This document shows, piece by piece, positions 33,586 to 45,770 of a stretch of 64,000 bases of DNA; the first letter of the stretch is position 1; every line of letters begins with the position of its first letter. The translations under genes and the position numbers were made by a program. The notes under the pieces are model-generated. The model searched no databases. It was not told the DNA's origin and saw only the letters and a program-made list of their open reading frames with translations. This stretch comes from Stropharia rugosoannulata (lineage: Eukaryota > Basidiomycota > Agaricomycetes > Agaricales > Strophariaceae): assembly GCA_028532985.1 (NCBI GenBank), contig JANCIK010000012.1, positions 1,674,001 to 1,738,000 of the forward strand, read 5' to 3'.

Positions 33586-35549
33586 TTAGAATCCGCCCAT
33601 TCCACCCATACCTCCCATTCCGCCCATGCCTCCCATCGGGCTAGCCTTCTCCTCCTCAGGAGCATCCACCACGCATGCCTCGCTGGTGGTCAGCAGACTG
33701 GCGACACCGCTGGCATCAACAAGGGCAGTCCTGACGACCTTCAAGGGGTCGACAATACCACTCGCGACCATGTCGACGTACTCGCCTTTGGCAGCGTCAT
33801 AACCCCACTGGAACTTGTCCTCAGAGCCGTACTGCTTGAGAAGCGTGCCGACGATCACTGACGACTCCTCACCAGCGTTGTGTAGGATAGCACGGGCGGG
33901 GGCGGTCAGTGCGCGCCTGACAATGGCAACACCAAGCTCCTGGTCGAAGTTGGCTGTGTGAATGGGTGTCACGTTGGCGTTGACGGGCGAAGACGAAGAG
34001 CCAGCACCGGGACTAGTGGTGGCGAGTTGGAGGGATGCCTTGAGAAGGGCAACACCTCCTCCAGGAAGGATACCCTCTTCGACAGCGGCACGGGTGGCGT
34101 TGAGCGCGTCGTCGTACCTGTCCTTCTTCTCGCCGACCTCGACCTCAGACGAGCCACCAACCTTAATGACGGCAACACCACCGCTAAGCTTGGCCAAACG
34201 TTCCTGCAGCTTGCTCCTGTCGAACTCTGAAGTTGTGGGGTCGGCAATAATGGAGCGAATCTGTTCACAGCGGGCGGCAATCGAATCCTTGCTGCCAGAA
34301 CCGTTGAGGATGATGGTATCGTCCTTGGTGATGGTAATACTGCCGGTCGAACCAAGCATGTCGGGAGTGGCGCGCTCCAGCTTAATGTCGAGCTCGTCGG
34401 TGAAGACGGTACCACCAGTGAGAATGGCAATATCACCGAGGATGCTCTTGCGGTTATCACCAAAGCCAGGGGCCTTGACAGCAACGACTTGAAGTTGACC
34501 ACGGAGCTTGTTGAGGATGCAGGCAGCAAGAGCCTCGCCGTCAATGTCCTCAGCGATGATAACAAGAGGGCGACGAGCCTGAGCAGCAGCCTCGAGCGTG
34601 GGAAGGATATCTTGCAGGAGAGAAATCTTCTTTTCTGACAAGAGAATATAAGGCTTCTCGAACTCGACCTTCTGGGCCTTGACGTCGGTTACGAAGTAGG
34701 GGGAGATGAAACCACGGTCGAAGCGCATGCCCTCCGTAATCTCAATCTCATCCTCAATGGTGCGTCCCTCCTTGACGGTGATGACGCCCTCCTTCCCGAC
34801 CTTCTCCATTGCCTGGGCAATGAGGTTACCGACATGTGTGTCACCATTGGCAGAGATGGTGGCGACCTGGGCAATTTCGGCAGTGGTTGTGATGGTCTTA
34901 GTGTGGGCAGAAAGGAAGTCAACTACGCGGTCGACGGCAGCCTGTGAGCCACGGCGAAGGTCCATGGGGTTGCAGCCAGCAGCAACGTTCTTAACACCTT
35001 CCGAGTAAATGGCACGGGCAAGAACAGTTGCAGTCGTTGTACCGTCTCCGGCAATTTCGTTGGTTTTTGAGGCAACGTCTTGAACGAGACTGACAACACA
35101 TAAGCAACTGGCTCTTCAAGGTACTCGAAAGCGAAGACGTACCGAGCACCAAGGTTCTCAAACTTGTCCTTTAGCGTGATGGACTTTGCAACGGTGACAC
35201 CGTCTGTAGAAAGCACGTAAGCCGGGGTATGTGCTACGTAGACGCAATGACTCACCCTTGGTGATTTTAGGGCCGCCGAATGACTGTTCAATGATGACAT
35301 TGCGGCCTATTGAAGTCCATAAGTACAGTATCGACGAAAAGACGCGTAAGCATTACCTTTGGGCCCGAGGGTCACCTGGACAGCGTTGGCAAGGACGTCG
35401 ACACCCTTGAGTATGCTCGCACGGCCATCGTTGGAGAACTTAATTTCCTTGTGGGCGTTGCGGGTGAGAACGGGTGCTGCGGAAGCCTTGGAGGCTTTTG
35501 TAGCAGCGCGACGGAGGGAGCGGGCGGAGGTGTTTGAGAGACGGTGCAT
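33586..35549 (-). CDS. HSP60: Mitochondrial chaperonin HSP60
   Basis: Forms the mitochondrial matrix folding chamber with HSP10, driven by ATP. Exons 35549-35357, 35306-35256, 35203-35143 and 35089-33586 give 602 residues, normal for the family. A basic, Ser/Ala-rich presequence ([20 protein letters not shown]) is a typical mitochondrial targeting signal. Family landmarks: [43 protein letters not shown] (ATP site), [33 protein letters not shown] and the GGM repeat at the C-terminus. A short Ser/Ala/Pro insert ([12 protein letters not shown]) interrupts the equatorial domain. It is divergently arranged with FunK1 copy B; 477 bp separate the two start codons. A heat-shock-element-like sequence lies just upstream. 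Confidence 0.97.
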
Positions 35550-35609
35550 GGTGGGAGTGGAAGAGCGGGGGAAGACGTGTCTCGCCCTTTTTCATATTTC
35601 CCCGCTGTC

Positions 35610-35623
35610 GAAAAATCTAGAAG
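35610..35623 (-). promoter_or_regulatory. Heat-shock-element-like site upstream of HSP60
   Basis: On the coding strand of HSP60 this reads CTTCTAGATTTTTC, that is TTC-nn-GAT-nn-TTC, one base off the nTTCnnGAAnnTTCn consensus for Hsf1. It lies 61-74 bases before the start codon. Position and gene identity support it; the middle unit is imperfect. Confidence 0.45.
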
Positions 35624-36026
35624 ATCACATGACACATCCGGTTTCCCCGCCCTTCCTTCCTTTTCTACGACCGCGTTTACCAAGAACGACTAATTTTGAC
35701 GACTTGACACTATGAAGACAAAAATTTCTTGTAGAACGGGTTGAGAATGGGCTAGGAAGACGCAGTAAAATGTATTTATATAGAATGCGCAGAACACGTG
35801 TAGGTCAAACTTGGATCGAACTACTTTACATGTGAATCCAACTGAATCCACTTTGAAATCTCCTGGTTGTAATTGCCATCGAAGTCTCAGTATCTTGTTT
35901 TCCTCTCTCCAAAATTTGTTGCAATCCACTCAATGGCATCCGAGTCGAAGTAAGCCCCTTGGAACTCACTCTTGCTATCATAGTCCTAGTAGTTTTCTCA
36001 GTCCTGCCTCAGATGCGGCAATGTTA

Positions 36027-38881
36027 ATGCCACCACCGCCGGCGCCGGCGCCGGCGTCCTCAATGTAAGTCGTGAGAATTTTTTTTGAAAAGATAACATT
36101 GCTGATGTAATTTGTCACGTAGTATCAACGATTAACTAAACTACGCAGCCACATTGCTAAAGAAATGGACAAAGAATTTGTGACGGCCGACTTCGACGCG
36201 TTTCTTGCAGCATATCTTTCATTTGTACCAAGAGATACAGACGTGGACGCATGCTTTAAGCGAATGTGTCAGGGGAGTGGCAACAATAACCAGCCGCTCA
36301 TTACAACCATTCCAGCAGCCAAGACGAATGCAAAAGAAGCTAAAAAGAAAACTACACCAAGGCTTTCATTCCATTTCGCAGCGCAAGTCGAGCATCCCGG
36401 TCGCAACACGGAAAAAAAGGTGTTCGCACAGCTTGTCCCCATTGCTGAAGCGATCGGCAACTCCAGAATTAGTGGTCGCAACAAGCAGTACCGGCTCTTT
36501 GACTGTCCCGACACAACCATTGCGTCAGACATCGGTGGATCCACAAACAAAATTGACGCCTGCTTCGTTCCAGATGGGTATAAGAAAGAGGAACGCCTTC
36601 ATACATCTAAAATCGCAGTCGCATGTGAATGGAAAATCAGAGACAATGAGATGGCAAAGGTGAGCTGCCTCTGTAGTCATACCTGACAGTGTGCTGACGA
36701 CAGTGTCCATTCAGAATAACGTACAAGTAGTGTCAGCAAATGTTCAAATGACGAACTGCGATGTTTGTCGTATGTACAGCTTTGGGGTAAGTGGTTACCA
36801 TTATCACCGTCACTTCGGCTGATTAGTCTTTAACCCTGTACAGATTACTATTGACGGATGTGTAATGAAGCTATGGTACTTTTCGCGATCGCACTCTGCA
36901 GTGTCGGAACCGGTTAATTATATAGATGTAAGCACCGCTGTCAGTTTATGTTCAACAAAACAGTTGCTAATCGATTACGTCGTACAGAATCCCAAGTTCT
37001 TGATAAAAGCCTTTATGTCGTTCATGTTTGCCTCTCCAAAAGAAATGGGATTCGACCCTAGTATCACGCGTCATCCTAACGGCGATTTTACCTACACTGT
37101 TTCAGGCCGCCATTTTCGCACAGTGAAATGCATCTCAGAGCTGCGCTCCAATAACATCAGCGGCCGAAGGACCCGTGTCTGGTCTGTGAATGAGGTTAAG
37201 TCCACTGCACAACGTGCACGACTCATGTCGAAGCACGAGTATGTGCTGAAGGATGCGTGGCTCGAGGAAACGGCACTCACTGAGACGGAAATGCAAACTG
37301 CGATCTTCAACGATATTGAACGCTTCTGGAATACGACCGACAAAACCTCTAAGGACCGCGATAAGTTCGAAGATCTGTTTAAGAGGCACGAGAAGCTCGT
37401 GACGAGTGGCGAATATAAGAAGCACTTCCTTACCATTGAAACCGATTCTATCCAGCAAGTGACGAAGGAAGCTGTGAGCAAAACCCGAAAATTAGGACTC
37501 TTTACGGCGACAAAGAATACGAGTGCTCTTGATACTATTGCTACCCGCAGCAGCAAGAAGGGCTCAAAGCTATCGGAACGCGTTATAGCTCATGTAGACC
37601 TCGAGGGTATTCATCCTGTGCAACTTGATAGACGGAACAAAATCCTGGAGCGAGAATTTGCGCGCAGGAAGCAATATCGTGTCGTATTCAAAGAGAAGTG
37701 CGAGACTGCTGGGCGCCTCGATACTCTGGGAGAAGTTTTTGATGTTGTCAAAGACACACTTATTCGTACGTCTGCTTTTATCATACCACAGGTTTGTGCT
37801 CCGTACTGATACTATTACAGCTCTTCAGTTGATGTTCTGCGCTGGCTGGGTCCATCGTGACATCAGTTCAGGGAATATTCTCGCGTATAAACCTACTAGT
37901 AGCTCACAGTGGATTGCTAAGCTTTCGGATCTAGAATACGCCAAAAGGTTTCCTCCTATCGAAGGCGTCACACACCACAAAGATCCTAAAACAGTATGTT
38001 TTTGACATTAATTATTTTTATTAATCTCTCCTGATATATTTGCGATTCACTCATAGGGGACTCCATTCTTTATGGCGACAGAGATTTTGCTACAGCAGTA
38101 TTTGTTCGAAGACTTGACGCAAGCCGTAAAGATAAGCTTGGACGTTACAGAAGCCACAAAATCAAAGTCATACCGTATTCCCGTCGAGAAGTTGACATAT
38201 ACTCCCATCATTCATAACTTTCAACATGATTTAGAGTGCCTCTGGTGGTTCCTTTTCTGGAGTATGACCTCCCGTGTCAATCATCAAGCTTCCCAGCAAT
38301 ATGCAGATTCGATATTTGACAATTCCTTGGTAGTCTCAAGCAGTCGCGTGAACGCTCTTCGATATTCTATTGAAGATAATTTATCCAAGGCTTTGATACA
38401 ACCTGCATCTGCTCTACTTCCGGGATTCATGGACGCTACAAGATCCCTATTATACACAAATTACAGGGCACGCGAGGAGCAAGGGCGCCTTTTCGACTCT
38501 AGCTCTTATATAGGGATACATGCTCTGTTCCCGGTCCTTTTTGAGGACCTGTACGAAGCAGAGGATACATCGTGGCGAGCGATTAAGCTTCAATTACCAT
38601 CAAACAAGGTCAATAACGACACAGCTGGACCTTCCGCGCCCGGCATGACACAACAACTTTCCACCAGTCGTCAACAAGAAGCCGACTTGGGTGATGCGCA
38701 TAAGTCGACTGCTGGCAGCTCCACGAGGGTTGCCGTTGAGCAGCCCAAATCTTTGGGAAAGGGTAAGCGACGCGAGTCGCCTAGTGAAGACAGCGAAGCG
38801 CAGTCAGGTCCAGGTCCGAAGGTGGCGTTAGAGGAAGATCGCCCGTCAAAAAGACTCAGACTCACGACTCGAAAGAAGTGA
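36027..38881 (+). CDS. FunK1 fungal protein kinase, copy B
   Basis: Exons 36027-36064, 36149-36659, 36715-36786, 36844-36927, 36988-37765, 37821-37993 and 38057-38881 give 826 residues; an ATG at 36021 would add two. Exon 1 encodes a Pro/Ala run (MPPPPAPAPAS). The start uses acceptor ACGCAG because the acceptor used by copy C leads straight to a TAA here. Domains: MDKEFVTADFDAFLAAYL, SANVQMTNCDVCRMYSFG (exon 3), NPKFLIKAFMSFMFA, GWVHRDISSGNILAYK, LSDLEYAKRFPP, GTPFFMATEILLQQ, HNFQHDLECLWWFLFW, and the basic end DRPSKRLRLTTRKK, which looks like a nuclear localisation signal. All elements seen in copies A and C are present and no stop interrupts it. The substrate is unknown. Confidence 0.9.
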
Positions 38882-39118
38882 AGCAATTTAGTTCTATTAA
38901 GAACATGACTCCGTTTTACACCTTAGCATACGTACCCGTGGAACGTGTATTTAAACACATCGTATATAGTTAGGATAATCATCGTAGTAGTACACAATTA
39001 TTATGATACCTACCGTTTCAGTTAATTTACTTTACATAGTACCCATTATATATTCAAAACGGATGTAAAGCGATTTTCTTAGTACCCTTCGAATACCATT
39101 TGTGTGTGTAAACATTGT
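38315..39118 (+). repeat. Partner of the inverted duplicate at 28480-29290
   Basis: Covers the last two thirds of the final exon of FunK1 copy B and about 235 bases beyond its stop. It matches 28480-29290 in reverse complement through coding and non-coding sequence. The two sites are about 9-10 kb apart, with HSP60 and copy A between them. Confidence 0.85.
38928..38950. repeat. Quasi-palindromic post-stop motif, copy 3
   Basis: ATACGTACCCGTGGAACGTGTAT, 47 bases after the stop of FunK1 copy B, is the reverse-complement form of the motif with one substitution per half-site. Confidence 0.8.
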
Positions 39119-39883
39119 AGTGTCAAGTAGTAACTAGTAACAAACGTACCAGTCATATAACTTGTAAAGGCATCTAATAGTTCATCTCCCAGTCGACTGT
39201 ACTAGTCTGACATGAATCTATATCACTTTCCCAAAAACCTATACCACTGGTCTTTCTTTCTGTCGTCTTTTTTCTTTTGGCTCTTATTCGCCAGCTTCTT
39301 ATCTGACCGCAGTCCCATTACATAAACTTTGACTTCTGCATCAACGACATCATCAATTTTGTGACCCTGGCCTTCGCCTTCGCTTTCACCTTTGAGTCCT
39401 TCTTACCGGGCATCTCACAAGGCACGTCGTCAATCGAAGCGCTTCAAAGAAATGAAACAGAGCAGGTAAAATATGCGCTCGTTGGACGTGCTAAAAATGT
39501 TAAACCATACCACGACTTCTACCTTCGAGTTCCAAGACAGTTAACTGGGACAAAGGAGGAGCAATATAATAAGCTTAATTCTAAGCTTCAATTCAAGGAA
39601 GAAAAATCCAACGAACGGACGTAAGTGTACAAAAGATAATATTAAACTCGTACGAGTACAAATAATCTGATAAGTTAATCTACAGTCGTGAATGTGAGTA
39701 AGTGTACGTCTAGTCGTGTGTATTGTTAGATCTAAACGGTTATATTGAATGGAGGCATAACGCCAAACACTCCTGCCCTGGTCTCAACTCGCCCACATTC
39801 ATCGCCCATCGAAGCATATCGAGGGAAAATATGAACGGGCTGACTGACGAACAGGGCACAGTGGAAAAAAAGCATCCACCGAC
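39119..39883. other. Intergenic stretch between FunK1 B and the ABC1 kinase
   Basis: Both strands carry short Lys/Glu-rich frames here. On the plus strand 39361-39624 gives 87 residues (RAKNVKPYHDFYLRVPRQLT). On the minus strand about 39405-39225 gives a Lys/Asp-rich end (VDAEVKVYVMGLRSDKK, KSQKKKDDRKKDQW). At most one can be real and I cannot choose; no family is recognised. Confidence 0.4.
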
Positions 39884-41990
39884 CTACCCACCAAACGCCC
39901 CCTCTCCAACCTCGATCCCAAAGTTGTCTCTCGCAATACCACGCACCGAGTTCTCCAGCTCCGTCTCAAAGTCCATCGTACCCCCTATTGTCTTTCCCTT
40001 CCTCAGTCCTACGAGTACGGTCAGGCGCCCCGAGGCGCCCTGTACCCACGAGATAGCCTTGCGCCGGTAAAACAACACGTCGAGGAGGAAGAGGGTGCCG
40101 AGGAACGCGAGGTGGTCACGCCATGCGTGCAGGCGCTCTGCCAGGGTGTGTGGGAGAGAGATAATGGTCCTGGGTAATGTGGTGAGGGTATCTAGGGAGA
40201 AGAGCGAGCGCAGGCTGAAGGATGAATTAGGAGAAGTAGGAGAGTCGCCGGGGGACATTCGAGTAAGAGAGCGGGACGCCCAGAGGCCAGTTATTTTGAT
40301 ACGGTTCACGGGGGACCCGAAGGCCTGGTTGTTGCCTAAGAAAAGATAAAGTAAGCTTAATCTGAAATACGGGGAGGGGCGGAGGAAAAAGGGTCTTGGG
40401 CTGACACTGGATAGGGAAATAAAGAAATGAAGTAAAAGGTAGGCGGGAACGGAACCGGGTAATTATCCCGAAGGGAGGAGAAAGGGGAAGACAAAATGGG
40501 GAACAAAAAAAAGAAGAAACTCACCCTGCACCATGCGCATGTTCCGCGTCAGAAAAATGAGCACCTTGGGCATTCTGTCCGTATCAGCCAGGAACTCCTT
40601 CAACTTCGCCTTCATCCGCACGCTAAGCTCGTACTGGCTCAATGGCCGACGTGGCTTGGGAGGTTCATTGGCAGAATGCTTCTTGCGATTATTCGGCAAC
40701 AACGTCGGCCTCAGTAGCGTAAAACTCGCCGCGAGCTCGGGGACACCAAATCCCCACTCCCCTGTGATACGTTCGACGGCGGCATAGTCCCCCGTGAGGA
40801 GGGCACGCCAGAGCAGTGACCACTGTGCACGGAACACGGGGGGTACCGAGACGTACAAACCATGATCGAGTAGGACAAGCTGTGGCTCCTTCTTAGCATT
40901 AGCGCGATGACGTTGACCTGGTACATCCGGGTGCGGGCGAACAAGGACATTTCCTGGATGCGGATCACAGTGGACCCACCCCCAATCAAACATCTGAGCT
41001 GCAAATAGCTCAACCATTGTGCGCATAACGTTCGGCGCATAGCCTAACGCTTCTACCCCTTTGATGTCGGACAAGCGCACGCCATCGATCCATTCCGCTG
41101 TGAGCACGCGGCGAGTAGACAGGCCAGTGTAGACGTAGGGAATGTGCACGCGCTCGCGTAAGCGGGGCTCTGATGCGACAAAGGCGGCCGTTCGGGCGGC
41201 GTTGTCTGCCTCACGGATAAAATCGAGCTCTTGCTTTAGGTGATCACATACAAAGTCGACGGCAAAGTAGACTGGAAGATCGAAGGCCCAATTTTCAAAT
41301 GCCCACATGACGGCGCGGTACGCGCCCAGGTCCCACGCCATCTGGGTGCGTACGGCGGGCTTTTGGATCTTGACCGCAACCCAGCGAGGCGGAGCATCAG
41401 GCGATTCGGAGGGGTCTGGATGTAGTAGAGCACGGTGAACTTGAGCTATGCTCGCACTCGCGACGGCGGCGGGGTCGAAGTATGCAAAGACACCGCCGGG
41501 CCCGTCCGGGGGCCTACCGAACTCGGAGACGAAAACTTTGTAGACTTCTGAATATGGTATCTGTGGGGCGTTGTCGAACAGCGATGCAAACTTTTCTTGC
41601 ATGGGTTTTGGAAGGAGAGCGGCGTTTGCTCCAATCGCCTGGCCTATCTTGATGTACAGGCCTCCATTGGCGGTGAACAGATGATACATGCGCTCTGCGA
41701 CACGCGCGTGCAGATCAGGGATCTGGTCGCTCTTCTCTGGAGTAAAGTTCCACTTGTAGTCGAGAGTGATCATTGCGCACTGCAAGGCTGTTAGTAGGAA
41801 GGCAGGAAGGCGATGAGGTACGTACGGTGTATAGCGTGCGCAGTGAGCGAGTTATGGACGAAGCATTGTACTGGCGGTCGACTACGTAGCCTCCACCGAG
41901 CGCAGTAGCAAGCAGCGCGGACCGGCCGACATACTTGGAGAAGCGAAGGCGGCGGGACTGGAAAGAGCGAAAGGCAGCGCGCAGAGACAT
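39884..41990 (-). CDS. ABC1/ADCK atypical kinase, Mcp2/ADCK1-like
   Basis: Members are mitochondrial atypical kinase-like proteins; Mcp2/ADCK1 relatives are tied to mitochondrial lipid balance and COQ8 to ubiquinone synthesis. Exons 41990-41826, 41779-40525 and 40335-39884 give 623 residues. A basic N-terminus (RSFQSRRLRFSKYVG) with a hydrophobic ALLATALGGGYVV fits a mitochondrial signal plus membrane anchor. Family landmarks: TLYTCAMITLDYKWNF, GGLYIKIGQAIGANAALLP (the ABC1 KxGQ region), SIAQVHRALL, VAVKIQKPAV (the nucleotide-site Lys), ELDFIREADNA, DWGWVHCDPHPGNVLVRP, LLDHGLYV (DFG counterpart), FLTRNMRMVQ and GNNQAFGSPVNRIKI. The last two sit on different exons and their junction defines the final intron. 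Mcp2/ADCK1 affinity is suggested by GNNQAFGSPVNR; family membership is firm. Confidence 0.92.
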
Positions 41991-43340
41991 AGACGGACCA
42001 GCCAGCACCACCAAATTTAAGGGCAAGAGCCGTCCAACACTGACAAATAGCATACGTACCTGCCCCGGCCCCCTCTTGATCCGCCTCGGCATCTGTGATC
42101 CGTGCAAGTTATGCTTATTTATGGAACTTAATCCTTCGAATGGCTGGCAGCGTTGGGCCAGCAGCTGCCCAATGAATGCAAAATAGTTTAAATATGCAAG
42201 ATGCGAGTTGCTTATTCACGAGGGTCTCAGCGCGCCGCTAAGAAAATGACGCGAGTGAGTAGATTTTCCCAAGTGTATGGTATGCGAGTGCATGTATACT
42301 TCTAGAGAATGAGCTGGATAAATGCGGTATGACATTGAGTGTTCAAAAGAAGGAATGTATGCTCGTCGCTGACCAGGAGAAAGACATCCCTACAGAAGTT
42401 AATTCAGATAATCCGGCAGAGTACCTGTATGCGCCTTTGCTCATTCAAATTGGATATATGCACCCAAAACTGAAGAAGTAAGCAACTATATGCGTGTCTT
42501 GTGTCGTTCTTACTCGTGTACCGGTATCCACGCATCCTTAAGGAGCGTATAGATGTCAAGAGAATTGATATTTCTGGCAGTGCAACCCAGTCATCCATGA
42601 AGCAGATCAGCCTACGCGTCTACAGCTGCTTGTTTTGCTCATCATTTGCTTACCATTGCGTCCAGCTTCACTATCTTAACTTTAACAAGCTGTATAAAGG
42701 CACTCAAGGTTGCAAAATGCGCATATAGTAAGGTAAAAACGACTAACATTGACCATGAGGTGACCAAACTCGATACAGTACGTAATCGACAAGGACGCGA
42801 ATCGAGATATTGGGCGTGAAGCTTGAAGGTCGGCAGGTAAAGGAGTAGAACTGGCTTCCTCCATGATCCAGGACTCAGCACTCCAGTCTAGAGCAGATGC
42901 TATGAGAGGGGTTGTGGAAAGAGATAACGCCAACTACTGCCGATCGGGATTGAGCGCGCAACCGCAGGTGACCGACGCATCTGGAAGCCGATGGCGCGCG
43001 AACCGACGCCAGCGCTTGAGCGCATGGAGACCAAGGGGACGCGTGCTGAAGCCGCGAGAACGAGGAGAAATTACTCGTTCCACTGCGAAAGGAAGCACTT
43101 GCGCACTGACAGACCTATCCTCAGACACGCTCCTGATCGCGGATAAAGTCTAGAAGATGTGGTATGAATGCTACAAGGTAATTACGAACGACTTGGCCCA
43201 AATAGCTTCCAAATTGACTATTTTGGGTACACTAAATGTTTTATTAACAATTATGCATTCATGACCCGTGCCAGAATACCGACAACACAATCAAGAACGC
43301 CTGCGTCCATCTCAATTTCGCCTATTAAGCATCATCTAAT
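41991..43340. other. Intergenic region, no supported gene
   Basis: Short frames exist on both strands, for example an Arg-rich plus-strand frame at 42863-43153 and hydrophobic minus-strand pieces near 42680-42880. Nothing joins into a convincing gene. A small minus-strand membrane-protein gene cannot be excluded. Confidence 0.4.
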
Positions 43341-44568
43341 CTATTGCTCCTTTTCCTTGATTTGCTCAACGAACCACTAAGTAAATTGTGAGTATCTTTC
43401 ATTAAGAGCATATAGTACTGAGGTCTTGAAGATAGAACACGTACATTAACATATTTATCCATTCCTTCCTCTATAGACACTACAGGACTATATCCAAGCG
43501 CCTTTTTAGCCTTGTCAATTTTATGTGATCTGGCAGTGTAGGTGAATTGAATAATATATCTGGTAAAGTCGCTCTGTCTTCCCAGAAAATATGCAATAGT
43601 CTCGGATATGAACGCCATAAACATCGCAACTGCCGGAGGGACGATAGTTGGAGTCTTCTTCACCCGTCTACCAGGATAATACTTATCAAAACGGTCCCAG
43701 ATACCGTTCGCAAAGTCCCAGAACGGAATCGGCTCTTCATTGGTGATAAAAAATGTTTCGCCCGCCACAGGTGGGTTAGCATCTGAGGTCAATTTGTCGG
43801 CCGCCAGGACGTGAGCATCAGCTACATTCGAGAGAACAGTCCAGTCGACAAGATTGGTGTTGTTCCCAATTTGCATCGAATGCCGACCACTGTTGTAGCT
43901 CCTCCATAGCGCTTCAATCATTTGTCTGTCTCCTGGACTTCACAAAGTACGATATTAGCAGAATAACAAGTCCCCATGTGTAAACACCTTACCTAAATAT
44001 ACCAGAAGGTCGTAGCACGGTGGTCAACAAGCCATGTTTGCCATTCGCTGCAAGAATTTCCTTCTCGGCAGCAATTTTTGAGGTAATGTATGGCCCCATG
44101 TTCTTCGTGGTATACGGGTAAGTCTCGTCTGCATCTTTGACATCAGTTCCCCCATATATTACTCCAGACGACCCAGTGAAAATGAGTTTGCGCACTCCAG
44201 CAACGGTGCATGCGGCAATGACACGCTTGGTCCCTTCAACATTGACTCTGTGAAAGGATTCTGGGGGTCCTGAGGTAGAATGAGGAGATACAGTGTGGAA
44301 GACACAGGTGGCTCCGGACTGGCCCATCCAGCTCATTAGCTACGCATCGATTAGAATGAGGTAACAGAAAACATACGTTTTGTATAGCTGAGAGTACAAC
44401 ATTATCTTCAGATATGTCTCCTTGGTAAAAATGAATGTCTTCATAGCGCTGCACGATATCAAGGACAGACACTATATCTCCTCTGTCGCGGAGACGCTCT
44501 GCGATTTCCCGCCCTAGCATACCGCTGCCGCCTAGAACCAAGTAGATATCCTTAGCTGACGTGGACAT
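43341..44568 (-). CDS. ERG26: Sterol-4-alpha-carboxylate 3-dehydrogenase-like (ERG26-like)
   Basis: ERG26 removes the C4 carboxyl group by NAD(P)-dependent oxidation at C3 in ergosterol synthesis at the ER. Exons 44568-44377, 44339-43993, 43937-43445 and 43376-43341 give 355 residues, the family length. The Rossmann motif is GGSGMLGREIAERL, followed by FTGSSGVIYGG (catalytic Ser region) and YITSKIAAEK (YxxxK). Further marks are SGIFSPGDRQ across intron 2, DWTVLSNVADAHVLAA, ITNEEPIPFWDF and KAKKALGYSPVVSIEEGM. The tiny last exon adds NWFVEQIKEKEQ, a normal ending for this family; without it the frame would run into an unlikely tail. Other 3-beta-HSD family members are close, so the exact substrate is inferred. 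Confidence 0.9.
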
Positions 44569-45770
44569 TCGGAAATATGGATGAACTGATCAATGGTAAT
44601 GTTAAAGTAAGTAACAGAGCGGCAGCTGAGATCAACACGTAGTAGCGGGGAAACGAACCCATATCATTGTACACTTTTATACAATATGAAATATTTCCAT
44701 AATGCCATCATTTGCTATTACTCGGCCTCGACGGTCACATTAGCTCTCGTGCAGTCCATTCATGCTGTGTCGGTTACATCTCCGCTGTATTTGATCAAAA
44801 TATTCGACTGATATGTACTGTCCGCCTTTTTAGAACTGCCGCCCCTGAAACAGGGCACTTTCCCTGTTACGGCAGATGATCCTTTTAGAGACTTACGACT
44901 TAGTAAGTACCAGTTAAGCTCTGAATAACACTTAACTCGTTATATGGCTTATGAAAGCTGGAGATCTATGAAACGGTAATTTCAAGTATTAGATCATCTC
45001 TGACTGGACCAAAATGACGAATGACTTCAAAATGACTCTCAATTTGCTGGCAAGCCTCCGGGTGGCAAACACTGAGAGGAGAGAAGAGGACACGCAAATC
45101 ACACAAACGAAACTAAATGCGCGTGTATTCGGGTCCTCGTAGGCTACGAAAGAGAGAGGGAGGGAGAGGACGACAGGATGGAAGAGAGCGTTCAAGAAAG
45201 AGCTGGGGGAGAAAGAGAGAAGGGACGCGTCTTATAGTAAGACGCGTCAGGCGACAAACCCCTTACATTTGCTTCAAAGTACATACTTACAAATAGCTGT
45301 ACTTTGTGACTGGTCATGTAATTTCGGCCGAAGGGAACCAGGAAATCTCTTCTTAACGCTGTTGCCGAAGACTGAAGTTAAATCTCCTCTACTCTGGACA
45401 AGTTCCACAGCTTACCGCCTTCAGGAAACCGCCTCAAACCTGGTTTCGGTCAGACTTCTGCATAGAATCAAGTAGATGTCTTTCAAGTTTAGCTGTTTTT
45501 TTGTATAACACACAAAACAAGTAGAATAATCCAAGACAATGATCAAAGGCAGGCAAAAAGGGAGCCAAAGCCTGACAGCAAACTGCAGGAGCGCTCTAGC
45601 CCCTAAGCGACTCGCATGCTCTCGGCACATGACTCACGGCAATGCAATTTCGTACGACGCGACGAACCTGCTTTGCACTTTCATGGGTTTCATTCAAAAC
45701 GCGATATAATCAGCCCGTGAAAAGCTAGTGACCACTTCAGGCAACACACAGAACCTCTTCTTTAGGCTCT
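44569..45770. other. Upstream region between ERG26 and NBS1
   Basis: Divergent promoter region of 1.2 kb. A purine-rich run lies at about 45070-45220 (GAGAGAGAGGGAGGGAGAGG), followed by the ACGCGT palindrome at 45224-45248. I see no gene. Confidence 0.55.
45224..45248. promoter_or_regulatory. Perfect palindrome carrying two ACGCGT boxes
   Basis: The arms GACGCGTCTTA and TAAGACGCGTC are perfect inverted 11-mers around TAG. Each holds ACGCGT, the MluI cell-cycle box bound by MBF in ascomycete yeasts. It lies about 520 bases before the NBS1 start and could time expression to S phase, but ACGCGT occurs elsewhere in the window by chance. Confidence 0.4.

Noticed and set aside
33958..34492. Plus-strand 176-codon frame opposite HSP60
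   Set aside because: Shadow of the HSP60 coding exon.
42863..43153. Arg-rich plus-strand frame of 96 codons
   Set aside because: No recognisable domain, no intron, and the opposite strand is equally open.
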